The notes under the pieces: model-generated
Told to the model about the DNA's origin: nothing
Databases searched by the model: none
Seen by the model: the letters and a program-made list of their open reading frames with translations, nothing else
In this document: in pieces, positions 16,416-24,381 of the stretch
How positions within the stretch are numbered: position 1 is the first letter of the stretch
Layout: each line of letters begins with the position of its first letter
Origin: Planctomycetota bacterium
GTDB taxonomy: Bacteria; Planctomycetota; Planctomycetia; Pirellulales; Lacipirellulaceae
DNA length: 64,000 bases
Direction of reading: 5' to 3'
Assembly: GCA_013152205.1 (NCBI GenBank)
Contig: JAADGV010000032.1
Coordinates: 62,001-126,000, forward strand
Program-made: the position numbers and the translations under genes

Positions 16416-18158
16416 TTACTGCTTATCAGGAGTCTTGCTTCTGGATAGTAGCCAACTGATGGTTGTGCCGACTCCTAGGTTGACCACGAGCGTAGCGGGG
16501 CCGATCCATTGGAAGCTGATTGGGTCGGCGGCTGATCGGACTTCGAGGTTGGTAACTGGGTCGATCGAGGTGACGATTTCGGTACCAAAGACAGCGGGGT
16601 CGATCTGAAATTGATCTGCTAACACTACCACGAGGGCTCCTGAGAAGGCCAAGATCAGCGCGACCACGATTCCGCAGATGGTTCCGATCCAAACCCCAAC
16701 GGGGCGGGCAAAGGGAACAAACAGCGCAAAGACAAACAGTGCAAAGAGAGGTGGTGTTAGCAAATTGACGGTCTTGCCCGTAACTGTTGTGATGTTTCCC
16801 TCGATGTATCGCATGTACGAACTGCTATAGATGACGATGAGTCCGATACTAAACGCCAAGAGACGAGCGGTAAGAACTTGACGGGCAGCGGTCGCGGGTC
16901 GACGACCGAAGCGATCGAGAAAGTCGGTCATCACTACGGCTGTGATCGAGTTGACGCCCGAATCGATACTCGACATGGCTGCTGCAAACATGGCTGCGAC
17001 GACAAGCCCCGAGATGCCAACGGGCAGTTCGTTAGCAATAAACCGAGGGAATAGATTGTCAGCACTCTCTTTTAGACTCATCCCCGCAGGAATGGCTTCG
17101 TGGTGAGCCGCGTAAAATCCCAACAGAGCTAAGCCTACCAACCCGAGTGTAATTTGAACGACCACCGAGACCGTCAGTTGAGTGGCCAAAGCTTGGCGAG
17201 CGGTTCTTAGATCGCTGGTGGCCATAAATCGTTGTACCGAGACTTGATCGCCACCAGCCGTACAGACATACCAGGTTAGTACGCTTAGGATCGAACCAAA
17301 AACCGAAATGCGTACTTTGGGGTCGAAGCTGAAAATCGGTTGGGTGTCCCAGTGCTCATGCCACTGGGTTGTGAACCATCCAAACCCGCCAAAGTCGAAG
17401 GTGATCATGGCAATGACCAACAGCGCCCCGCCGAAAAGCAGGATGGTTTGGATTAGGTCGGTAATTACCACCGCCCGTAGACCGCCGATCGAGGCATAGA
17501 AAACGGAGATCGACCCAGTGATCCAAACAATTTGGATTGTGTGATTCGTGTCTCCATACATCATGAACGACATTGCTTCGGAGGCTAGGTATATCAGCAG
17601 CGACATCCAGACAAGGCGCATGATCAAGAACATCACCGCGCCCAATAATCGGACGCTTAACCCGAGTCGAGCTTCTAGCAGCTCGTAGGCGCTGGTTACA
17701 CGTTGCTTCATGTAGATTGGCAACATCCAGTAGGCAACGATGAAATAAACCAGCGGCAGCGCCGCCATCGTGGCTAAATAGACGGGGCCTTTGCCAAGCA
17801 CTTCGCCAGGAATCGAGAGGTAGGTGATGGTGCTAAGCAACGTCGCAAAAAGCGAGATGCCGATGAGTACCGGAGGCATATTGCCGCTGCCGACAAAATA
17901 CTCTTTCGTGCTGCGTTGGCGACGGCCGAAATACCAGCCCAAGGCGACGGTCGAAAGCGCGTAAACGGCAATGATTGCCCAATCGACCGGTGCCAAACCG
18001 CTGACGGGAGCCTGGCTGACCGTGCTGCCATCGTCAGAATTGGCAAAAGCTACCTGGGGAGAGTGCAGGTTGCTGGTCAAAGCGGTCATCAGTAAAAGGT
18101 ACGCACCAATGCGGTGAATATGGCCGGTGCCGGATGTTTGCTCAAGACGCAGCTTCAT
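16416..18158 (-). CDS. Sodium:solute symporter (SSS) family transporter
   Basis: The 580-residue protein has 13-14 hydrophobic segments. Family landmarks include LALGWYFGRRQRSTKEYFVGSG-like text after the first core helix (VALGWYFGRRQRSTKEYF), GGLRAVVITDLIQTILLFGG, and AAAMSSIDSGVNSITAVVMTDF, the sodium-site serines. About 50 residues precede the normal first helix and look like a cleavable signal (GAYLLLMTALTSNLHSPQVAFA), an extension seen in some planctomycete SSS proteins. The family imports sugars, sialic acid, amino or organic acids with Na+. It is divergent from aldolase 3, and the ~190-base gap probably holds both promoters. Confidence 0.9.
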   Translation of the reverse strand: MKLRLEQTSGTGHIHRIGAYLLLMTALTSNLHSPQVAFANSDDGSTVSQAPVSGLAPVDWAIIAVYALSTVALGWYFGRRQRSTKEYFVGSGNMPPVLIGISLFATLLSTITYLSIPGEVLGKGPVYLATMAALPLVYFIVAYWMLPIYMKQRVTSAYELLEARLGLSVRLLGAVMFLIMRLVWMSLLIYLASEAMSFMMYGDTNHTIQIVWITGSISVFYASIGGLRAVVITDLIQTILLFGGALLVIAMITFDFGGFGWFTTQWHEHWDTQPIFSFDPKVRISVFGSILSVLTWYVCTAGGDQVSVQRFMATSDLRTARQALATQLTVSVVVQITLGLVGLALLGFYAAHHEAIPAGMSLKESADNLFPRFIANELPVGISGLVVAAMFAAAMSSIDSGVNSITAVVMTDFLDRFGRRPATAARQVLTARLLAFSIGLIVIYSSSYMRYIEGNITTVTGKTVNLLTPPLFALFVFALFVPFARPVGVWIGTICGIVVALILAFSGALVVVLADQFQIDPAVFGTEIVTSIDPVTNLEVRSAADPISFQWIGPATLVVNLGVGTTISWLLSRSKTPDKQ

Positions 18159-18259
18159 GTCATTATTCTCTCTACAAACTCGCTAAATCTCGCGTCAGCC
18201 TACTTCTGGAAGAGGACACAGGTGCGTTATCATATAAGAATTCTGGACAGGAAGTAACG

Positions 18260-18274
18260 CCCCATTCCATGGGG
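18260..18274. promoter_or_regulatory. Dyad in the divergent SSS/aldolase promoter region
   Basis: CCCCAT-TCC-ATGGGG is a perfect 6-bp-arm dyad midway between the symporter gene and aldolase 3. ACTCTTGTT, one mismatch from the AATCTTGTT shared by the candidate GntR operators, follows immediately (18275-18283). This is a weak regulatory lead only. Confidence 0.3.
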
Positions 18275-18350
18275 ACTCTTGTTTTTTTTCTAGCGTTCAA
18301 GAATTCATCAGCTAGGCAGATTTCTGCCGTTTGGATTGAAGGGTACTACA

Positions 18351-19124
18351 TTGAGATCAAGTAAGACGCTGAAGAAAATTCGTGCTAACGAATCGGTGCG
18401 AATGTGTGTGTTGGGGCACTATGTGCCTTCGTTTATTCGTCATGCGGCCCATTACGGTTTCGATTGTATTTGGCTGGACCTAGAACACCGTATGTTCACC
18501 GATCGCGAAGTCCAAGCAATATTGGCCTATTTCCATCTGGCTGATATCGACTGTATGTTGCGTCCGCCAACGCTGGAAAAATCTCGCCTTTATCGCTACT
18601 TGGAAGATGGGGCGACGGGGTTGATGATTCCTCATGTGTCGACTCCCGAGAAAGCGAAGATGTTGGTCGATGCGGTCAAGTTTCCGCCCATCGGCGACCG
18701 AGGTCTCGATGGTTCCGGGTTGGATGCAGACTACTTCGTAGGAAGCGACGTCGACGAGTACGTTTCTGCTGCCAACCGAGAGACGTTTTTGGTCGTACAG
18801 ATCGAAACTCAAGAGGCTGTTGAGAACGCCGAGGAGATTGCCAGCATCGAAGGAGTCGATGGCATGTTCGTCGGCCCCGGCGACTTGGGCATGCGTTACC
18901 GACGCGAAGGGGCTGGTCGATCGGTTGACGAGGCGATGGCAACCGTTGCAAAGGCCGCTGAAAAGCACGGCAAGGTTTGGGGATGTCCGGCCTCTAGCTT
19001 AGAGCGAATGAAGAAACTCCATGGCATGGGCGCGCGATTGTTGGCCCACGGCGGCGACTTTGAAGCCATGCTGAATATACTGAAGCAATCGGCGTCCCAC
19101 TTTGACGAGATGATAGGATCCTAA
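18351..19124 (+). CDS. HpcH/HpaI-family class II aldolase (paralog 3)
   Basis: The 258-codon frame has His in IWLDLEHRMF, Arg in CMLRPPTLEK, metal ligands in VQIETQEAVENAEEI and VGPGDLGMRYR, and conserved FPPIGDRGLDG. All match 2-keto-3-deoxy acid aldolases. I chose TTG 18351 because AAGGG lies 7 bases upstream; the track's TTG 18336 lacks such a site, and no ATG precedes the conserved region. It is the closest of the three to canonical HpaI/RhmA. Only 2 bases separate it from the SDR gene, so the two are translationally linked, a pairing known for sugar-acid pathways. Confidence 0.87.
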   Translation: MRSSKTLKKIRANESVRMCVLGHYVPSFIRHAAHYGFDCIWLDLEHRMFTDREVQAILAYFHLADIDCMLRPPTLEKSRLYRYLEDGATGLMIPHVSTPEKAKMLVDAVKFPPIGDRGLDGSGLDADYFVGSDVDEYVSAANRETFLVVQIETQEAVENAEEIASIEGVDGMFVGPGDLGMRYRREGAGRSVDEAMATVAKAAEKHGKVWGCPASSLERMKKLHGMGARLLAHGGDFEAMLNILKQSASHFDEMIGS

Positions 19125-19126
19125 CA

Positions 19127-19915
19127 ATGGACCTCGAAGGTAAAATTGCCCTTGTAACTGGGGCAGGCCAAGGTATTGGCAAGGGGTGTGCATTGGAACT
19201 GGCTCGAAGCGGTGCCGACGTGGTGCTCAACGATCTGCCGGGGAGTACTGCGGCCGCCACAACCGCCGAAGAGATACGTGCCCTCGGTCGAGCTTGCACA
19301 GTTATCGAAGCGGATGTTTTTTCTCGAACCGATCGCGAAAATTTGGTCGACCGAGCGTTAAAAATCGATGGCCGAATAGACATTTTGGTAAGCAATCCTG
19401 CGAGAAGTATCCGCGAGGGCTTTCTTGACCAAGATGCTGACGTCTTCGAGCAGGTAGTCAGCGGAACGCTCGTTAGCAGCTTCCACCTAAGCCAACTCGT
19501 TGCGCGGCACATGGTCCAGCGCAAGGCGGGTGGCAAGATTGTTTTCATTTCAAGTGTTCATGCCCATTCGCCGTACGCCAATAGTGTTGCCTATAACGCG
19601 GCAAAAGCTGGCCTGAATCATATGGCGCGTACGATCGCCACCGAATTGACGCAACATCGGATCAATGTGAATGTGATTGAGCCTGGCTGGATCGATACGC
19701 CTGGCGAGCTGGCCTTGTTTGGAAAAGAAACCATTCTTCGGGAAGGGAAAAAATTGCCCTGGGGACGCATGGGGGCGCCTGAAGAGATAGGCGCGGCGGT
19801 CGCGTTTCTAGCCTCGGATCGGGCCGATTATATCACCGGGGTTGTGTTGCCTGTGGACGGATGTTTCCGCTTTAAGGATTGCCGGATGGGATCTTTGGCT
19901 GAGCTGAAGGAATAG
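19127..19915 (+). CDS. Short-chain dehydrogenase/reductase (SDR), classical type
   Basis: The 262-residue protein has the NAD(P) motif VTGAGQGIGKG (residues 10-20), a catalytic Ser in VFISSVHAHS and the YNAAK active-site pair, and ends with the PVDGCFRFKD segment. The usual NNAG motif is changed to SNPAR, a minor departure. An acidic residue (NDLPG) after the second strand hints at NAD+ preference. Immediate coupling to aldolase 3 suggests that it oxidises a sugar or hydroxy acid upstream of the aldol step, or reduces the aldehyde product. The substrate cannot be fixed from sequence. Confidence 0.88.
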   Translation: MDLEGKIALVTGAGQGIGKGCALELARSGADVVLNDLPGSTAAATTAEEIRALGRACTVIEADVFSRTDRENLVDRALKIDGRIDILVSNPARSIREGFLDQDADVFEQVVSGTLVSSFHLSQLVARHMVQRKAGGKIVFISSVHAHSPYANSVAYNAAKAGLNHMARTIATELTQHRINVNVIEPGWIDTPGELALFGKETILREGKKLPWGRMGAPEEIGAAVAFLASDRADYITGVVLPVDGCFRFKDCRMGSLAELKE

Positions 19916-19969
19916 TTATTAGACGCTGGCTTTGGGGCGATGGGCGCTAGTATGGAGAAGTAATTAGTG

Positions 19970-20890
19970 ATGCCAACTGCGTATGAGCTAAAAACTCATC
20001 GAATTTGTGGGGCGGCTGAGGGGCCCCATCTGCTGATCACCGCAGGCGTGCATGGTGATGAGTTTGAGGGGGTTGCCGCGATTCACCGCTTGATGAACTG
20101 CTTAGACGCTGCGGATATCTCTGGCTGCGTTACCTTGGTGCCGGTTGTGAATGAGTCGGCCTATGACCTCCGAGGCCGCTGCGGAAAAGATGGCCTGGAC
20201 TTGGCCCGTACTTGCCCTGGACGCGCTGATGGAAGTCGCACCGAGCAGGTTGCCCATGCTCTTGCCGAACTGATTCAGTCGGCAGACCTTTATATTGATT
20301 TACATGCCGGTGGAGTGGTGATGGACGTCTATCCGCTGGCCGGCTATGGGTTGGTGCAGTCAGCAGACGTGCTTGCCAAGCAGCGCCGGATGGCTGAAGT
20401 TTTTGGGCTGCCCTTAGTCTGGGGGACGACCTCGGATTTGGATGGCCGATCGATGTCGGTCGCCCGTGATGCCGAGGTGCCGGCGATCTACATTGAATAT
20501 CGGGGGGGTGGCCGCTGCGACCCCCGTGGGGTTGATGCGCTGTTTGACGGATGTCGGCGTGTGATGGCGGAGTTTCAAATAATTGACAAGTTCGAACAAC
20601 AACGGAGCCGCTCGGCGGTTTATGAGGATGCTCGACCGGATTCGGGGCATATGCAGAATTGCTACCCGGCCCCGCGCGAAGGGCTGTTCGAACCATCGGT
20701 TCGGCTTGGTCAGCGTGTGGAAGCTGGCGAGTCGATCGGTTGCCTTAGCGATTCGTATTCGGGCAAACGGCAGATGATTGCTGCAACTGAACCAGGGGCG
20801 GTGATCGTCCTGCGAACCTACCCCCGGGTGGATCAAGGCGACTCGTTGGCGGTTGTGCTTGAAGATGCCGAAGAGTTGCCCTCATGTTGA
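19970..20890 (+). CDS. Succinylglutamate desuccinylase/aspartoacylase-family deacylase
   Basis: The 306-residue protein shows zinc-ligand motif AGVHGDEFEG, the conserved PVVNESAYDLRGR segment with substrate-binding Asn and Arg, and the third ligand in IDLHAGG. A small C-terminal beta domain resembles that of AspA/AstE/DoeB-type enzymes. GGAGAAG precedes ATG 19970 by 9 bases, so I use that rather than the GTG three bases earlier. The family removes acyl groups from N-acylated amino or diamino acids. It is followed by a PLP enzyme and a FAD amine oxidase, so the trio would suit breakdown of an N-acyl amino acid. Confidence 0.86.
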   Translation: MPTAYELKTHRICGAAEGPHLLITAGVHGDEFEGVAAIHRLMNCLDAADISGCVTLVPVVNESAYDLRGRCGKDGLDLARTCPGRADGSRTEQVAHALAELIQSADLYIDLHAGGVVMDVYPLAGYGLVQSADVLAKQRRMAEVFGLPLVWGTTSDLDGRSMSVARDAEVPAIYIEYRGGGRCDPRGVDALFDGCRRVMAEFQIIDKFEQQRSRSAVYEDARPDSGHMQNCYPAPREGLFEPSVRLGQRVEAGESIGCLSDSYSGKRQMIAATEPGAVIVLRTYPRVDQGDSLAVVLEDAEELPSC

Positions 20891-20912
20891 TCGTTGGCAG
20901 TAAGGAAAAGTC

Positions 20913-20974
20913 TTTTGACAGGATGAACAGGATCGGACCGGATAGTCCTGTAAATCTTGTCTATCCTGTCAAAA
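20913..20974. repeat. Hairpin made of CAGGAT/ATCCTG words
   Basis: TTTTGACAGGAT (20913-20924) and ATCCTGTCAAAA (20963-20974) are a perfect 12-bp inverted repeat. The interior again repeats GGAT and CCTGTAAATCTTGTC. A related string (CCCGTCTATCTTGTAAATCCTGTCAAC) occurs at 24239-24265. It lies between the deacylase and the PLP-enzyme genes and could end or attenuate transcription. Confidence 0.65.
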
Positions 20975-21032
20975 CAAATTTGGTAAAAGCAATGGTTCGA
21001 CAAGACAGTAAGGAAATAATGAGGAAATCGAA

Positions 21033-22118
21033 ATGAGCCTTTGGCGGTTTGCCGATCATTTACCTGCGGTTGCTGAGCACGCTCGCCTGACCTTGGGCGA
21101 AGGGGATACTCCGCTCGTACGATCGCGAAATATTGGCCCTTCGCTGGGACTTGAGCGACTGTTTTTTAAGATCGAATCGTCAAACCCTACAGGTTCTTAT
21201 AAAGATCGGTTTGCGGCCAGTGCGGTTTCGCATCTGGTGGCGGAGAATGCACCGCTCTGTATTGGCACCTCGAGTGGCAACGCAGGCGCGGCACTGGCGG
21301 CTTATTGTGCGTTGGCCGGCATACGTTGCGTACTGGCCATCGTCGAGTCGGCTCCGAGAGGAAAACTACGCCAGATGTTGGCCTATGGCGCTGAGCTTTT
21401 TCCGATCCAAGGCTTTGGCACCGATGCCGAGAAGACGCGACAAGTAATGGCCGACCTCGAACAGTTGGCAGCCGACAACCATACCCGTGTGCAAATTAGC
21501 GCGTTTAAGTATTCCCCGAAAGGGATGGCCGGAGTCGAGACGATTAGTCGCGAGTTGTGTGAACAGTTAGCCGAGGGGATCGACCATGTGTTTTGCCCAA
21601 CGTCGGGCGGAGGTCTCACCTGGGCGGTTGCTCGGGGGTTTGAGTCGGCTTCGAGCACCCCTGCAATTCATTGCGTGCAGCCATCGGGAAACAACACCGT
21701 CGCAGGGCCACTGCGCGAAGGGGCCGCGCAGGCTTGCTCTTGCGACTGCACGACGACAATCAGCGGCCTACAAGTTGCCAATGTGATTGATGGGAACAAT
21801 ACGCTACACGCTTGCCGTGCGTCGGGCGGCATGGGATACCTAGTGGAGGATGAGCAGGTGTACGCCATGCAGCAGCGATTGGCTCGTGAGGAAGGCGTTT
21901 TTTGTGAGCCTGCCGGGGCTGTTGCGCTTGCTGGTGCTGCCGAGGCGGTTCGCATGGGCGAGTTGGCCAGCGATGCGACAGTTGTCTGCTTGGTGACGGG
22001 TTCGGGGTTCAAAGACGATGCCTCGGTAGAGCGAATGACAGCCGACCTGCTGCGGCCACCCGTCGAATCGGTTGAAGAGCTTGCTCAGGTGGTTAACGAG
22101 TCGCGTTGCATCGAATAG
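21033..22118 (+). CDS. Threonine synthase-like fold-type II PLP enzyme
   Basis: The 361-residue protein has the PLP lysine in SSNPTGSYKDRFAA, the phosphate-binding loop CIGTSSGNAGAALAAYCA, and a C-terminal CLVTGSGFKDD segment, as in threonine synthases and threonine/serine dehydratases. It is shorter than plant-type threonine synthase and lacks an ACT domain. Its place between a deacylase and a DadA-like oxidase argues for a catabolic ammonia-lyase or beta-elimination role rather than threonine biosynthesis, which is inference. GAGGAAA lies 7 bases before the ATG. Confidence 0.8.
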   Translation: MSLWRFADHLPAVAEHARLTLGEGDTPLVRSRNIGPSLGLERLFFKIESSNPTGSYKDRFAASAVSHLVAENAPLCIGTSSGNAGAALAAYCALAGIRCVLAIVESAPRGKLRQMLAYGAELFPIQGFGTDAEKTRQVMADLEQLAADNHTRVQISAFKYSPKGMAGVETISRELCEQLAEGIDHVFCPTSGGGLTWAVARGFESASSTPAIHCVQPSGNNTVAGPLREGAAQACSCDCTTTISGLQVANVIDGNNTLHACRASGGMGYLVEDEQVYAMQQRLAREEGVFCEPAGAVALAGAAEAVRMGELASDATVVCLVTGSGFKDDASVERMTADLLRPPVESVEELAQVVNESRCIE

Positions 22119-22181
22119 CATATCCCTTAGGCTTTTTGACATCGGGGCGTATGTAATTTTGCAAAACAAAGGATTCGGACG

Positions 22182-23465
22182 GTGATTAGAGAAGACAAAG
22201 CCGCGATTGCCAGTCGGGATGCTGAGCATGTGCTGATCGTTGGCGGAGGCATCATTGGTGCGGCATGTGCTTATTATTTGGTGCAAGCGGGCCGTCGGGT
22301 GACGATTATCGAGCGAGATGAATTTGGCAATGCCTGTTCGCATGGCAATTGCGGGTACATCAGCCCTTCGCATGTTCCTCCGCTTTGCCGCCCTGGGGCG
22401 ATTTCCAAGACAGTGAAATCGTTGTTCGACCCTGACTCGCCATTTCGTGTCAAACCGAGTCTTAATCTTTCATTATTGCGTTGGCTCTGGCAATTCGCCC
22501 GTCGGTGTAATCATCGCGACATGATGATTGGTGGAGCAGCGCGACATACACTGTTGCAATCGTCCGCAACGCTTTATCGACAGCTTATCGCGGATAAAGA
22601 GCTTGAAGGCTGCGAGTGGCAGACACAGGGCCTCTTGTTTGTTTTCAACACAGAGAAAGAGCAGGCCAATTTTTCGCCGCTTGCCAAGCTGGTCGATGAG
22701 GAGTTTGGCGTGGGGGCCACTTGGTACGACGGCGACCAATTGGTGGCGCTGGAACCTGCGCTCAAGCCAGGGCTGGTGGGAGCTTTTCATTATGAAGACG
22801 ATGCGCATTTGCGCCCGGATCGTTTGGTGGCCGCTTGGCGAGAACGATTAACTCGGGCCGGTGTTGAGATCCATGAGCAGTGTTCGCTAGAAAACTTTGT
22901 CTGCGAAGGCGGCAAGGCGCGGGCCGTTGTCACTTCGCAGGGAGAGATGTCTGCCGACGCCTTTATTGTTGCGACTGGGGCTTGGTCGCCCCATTGGAAT
23001 AAGGCGTTGGGCTGTAAGTTGCCCATTCAACCGGGAAAAGGCCTCTCGATTACCATGCCAAAGCCCCGCATCTGTCCAAAATATCCGATGCTGCTCGAAG
23101 AGTGTCGCGTTGGAGTCACCCCGTTCGAGTCGGGGTATCGGCTGGGGTCGACCATGGAATTCACCGGATACGACGAACGAATCAATCGTCGCCGACTGGG
23201 CTTGCTGAGCAAAGGGGCAAAGCGTTATTTGGTCGATCCTGTTTGCGAGCCGATCGAGGAAGAGTGGTTTGGTTTTCGGCCCATGAGCTGCGATGGGGCT
23301 CCGATTATCGATCGTAGCCCAGCCATGGCAAACGTGATGATTGCCGCAGGGCACAGTATGTTGGGCATGTCGATGTCACCCGCCACGGGCAAACTCGTTA
23401 CAGAAATGCTAACGGGAGCCAAGCCGCACGTAGACCCCCTGCCCTATCGACTTTCACGGTTCTGA
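22182..23465 (+). CDS. FAD-dependent oxidoreductase of the DAO/DadA type
   Basis: The 427-residue protein carries the dinucleotide motif VLIVGGGIIGAACAYYLVQAGRRVTIIERDE, the SHGNCGYISPSHVPPL region typical of D-amino acid dehydrogenase DadA-like enzymes, and the C-terminal NVMIAAGHSMLGMSMSPATGKLV motif that closes over FAD. It begins with GTG 22182 after AAAGGA. Related enzymes oxidise D-amino acids or D-hydroxyproline and pass electrons to the respiratory chain. It is the last gene of the island and converges on dtd, whose product also deals with D-amino acids. Confidence 0.86.
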   Translation: MIREDKAAIASRDAEHVLIVGGGIIGAACAYYLVQAGRRVTIIERDEFGNACSHGNCGYISPSHVPPLCRPGAISKTVKSLFDPDSPFRVKPSLNLSLLRWLWQFARRCNHRDMMIGGAARHTLLQSSATLYRQLIADKELEGCEWQTQGLLFVFNTEKEQANFSPLAKLVDEEFGVGATWYDGDQLVALEPALKPGLVGAFHYEDDAHLRPDRLVAAWRERLTRAGVEIHEQCSLENFVCEGGKARAVVTSQGEMSADAFIVATGAWSPHWNKALGCKLPIQPGKGLSITMPKPRICPKYPMLLEECRVGVTPFESGYRLGSTMEFTGYDERINRRRLGLLSKGAKRYLVDPVCEPIEEEWFGFRPMSCDGAPIIDRSPAMANVMIAAGHSMLGMSMSPATGKLVTEMLTGAKPHVDPLPYRLSRF

Positions 23466-23503
23466 AAAACGCAACCTTTCATCCAAGTGAAACAATCTCA
23501 CTA

Positions 23504-23956
23504 TCAGCGGGCCATTTCTTCGGAGTCGATCCAAAGGGTAACGGGGCCGTCGTTGGTGAGGGTGACTTTCATATCCGCACGAAAGCGGCCTGTTTCGACG
23601 GGGATTCCCTGCTGACGGACTTGTTCGACAAACTGCTCGTAGACCCGTTCGGCTTTCTCTGGCGGTGCCGCGGCAATAAAGCTGGGACGACGCCCCTTGC
23701 GGCAGTCGCCGTAGAGCGTGAATTGGCTGACCACCAGCATGGCACCATCGACTTCGATCAGCGAACGGTTCATCTTGCCTTGGTCGTCTGCGAAAATGCG
23801 TAAATTGGCGATCTTTTTTACCAGCCAACGCAAGTCGTCGTCGGTGTCGGATTCGCAAACACCAAGCAGCACGAGCAGACCGACAGCAATCTGGCCGGTG
23901 GTTTGGCCCTCGACCACGACCCGGGCTTCGCTAACTCGTTGGATACAGGCACGCAT
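23504..23956 (-). CDS. dtd: D-aminoacyl-tRNA deacylase
   Basis: The 150-residue form starting at ATG 23956 ([15 protein letters not shown]) matches the normal DTD length. The track's longer start adds 12 residues not found in the family. Hallmarks are the catalytic SQFTLYGD motif and [10 protein letters not shown], the DTD Gly-cisPro-type motif near the C-terminus. The enzyme frees D-amino acids from mischarged tRNAs and also clears glycine from tRNA-Ala. It is convergent with the DadA-like gene, 38 bases apart, a shared D-amino-acid theme that may be chance. Confidence 0.95.
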   Translation of the reverse strand: MRACIQRVSEARVVVEGQTTGQIAVGLLVLLGVCESDTDDDLRWLVKKIANLRIFADDQGKMNRSLIEVDGAMLVVSQFTLYGDCRKGRRPSFIAAAPPEKAERVYEQFVEQVRQQGIPVETGRFRADMKVTLTNDGPVTLWIDSEEMAR

Positions 23957-24080
23957 GGCGGCCAGCATATCGTTGTCTGGCGTTTCCGGCAACTCGCGAA
24001 TCGCGTCCTTGTCGGGTTGAGCGTATCATAGGATAATCAGCGAAAGAGAAACCACCGATGTTGGCCGATGGGAAAAGGAT

Positions 24081-24308
24081 CTCACGCAAAGGCGCGAAGG
24101 CGCCAAGAAAGAAACGCCAAAAGAAAAACCAGGATGGACTGGATTATTCTTTCCTTGAATGTTTTGCTTAGAAAATGGCCCGACCCTCTGGGCGGAGTGC
24201 CAGAACGCACAGTAGTGATATGCTCAAGCCTTGTATAATCCCGTCTATCTTGTAAATCCTGTCAACTTTTGGAACCCTGCTCTTTGCGTCTTCGCGCCTT
24301 TGCGTGAG
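24081..24308. repeat. Inverted pair of CGCAAAGGCGCGAAG words
   Basis: CTCACGCAAAGGCGCGAAGGCGCCAAG (from 24081) and CTTTGCGTCTTCGCGCCTTTGCGTGAG (24282-24308) are near-perfect reverse complements about 175 bases apart, each made of a degenerate CGC-AAAG word. Between them is the CTATCTTGTAAATCCTGTC string shared with 20951-20969. No gene is visible from 23957 to 24381. Confidence 0.65.
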
Positions 24309-24381
24309 GACGTTTAGTAGTGTGGAGGTCCGTGTTCCACAAATCAAAACACCCCTTCCTTACCCCCAGTTGCCCCACAAA

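Noticed and set aside
19970-22118. Ectoine catabolism (EutE/EutB-like) assignment of the deacylase and PLP enzyme, with PhyH as ectoine hydroxylase
   Set aside because: The families fit, but there is no ectoine hydrolase (EutD/DoeA), no EutC-like protein and no diaminobutyrate aminotransferase, so the assignment is not supported.
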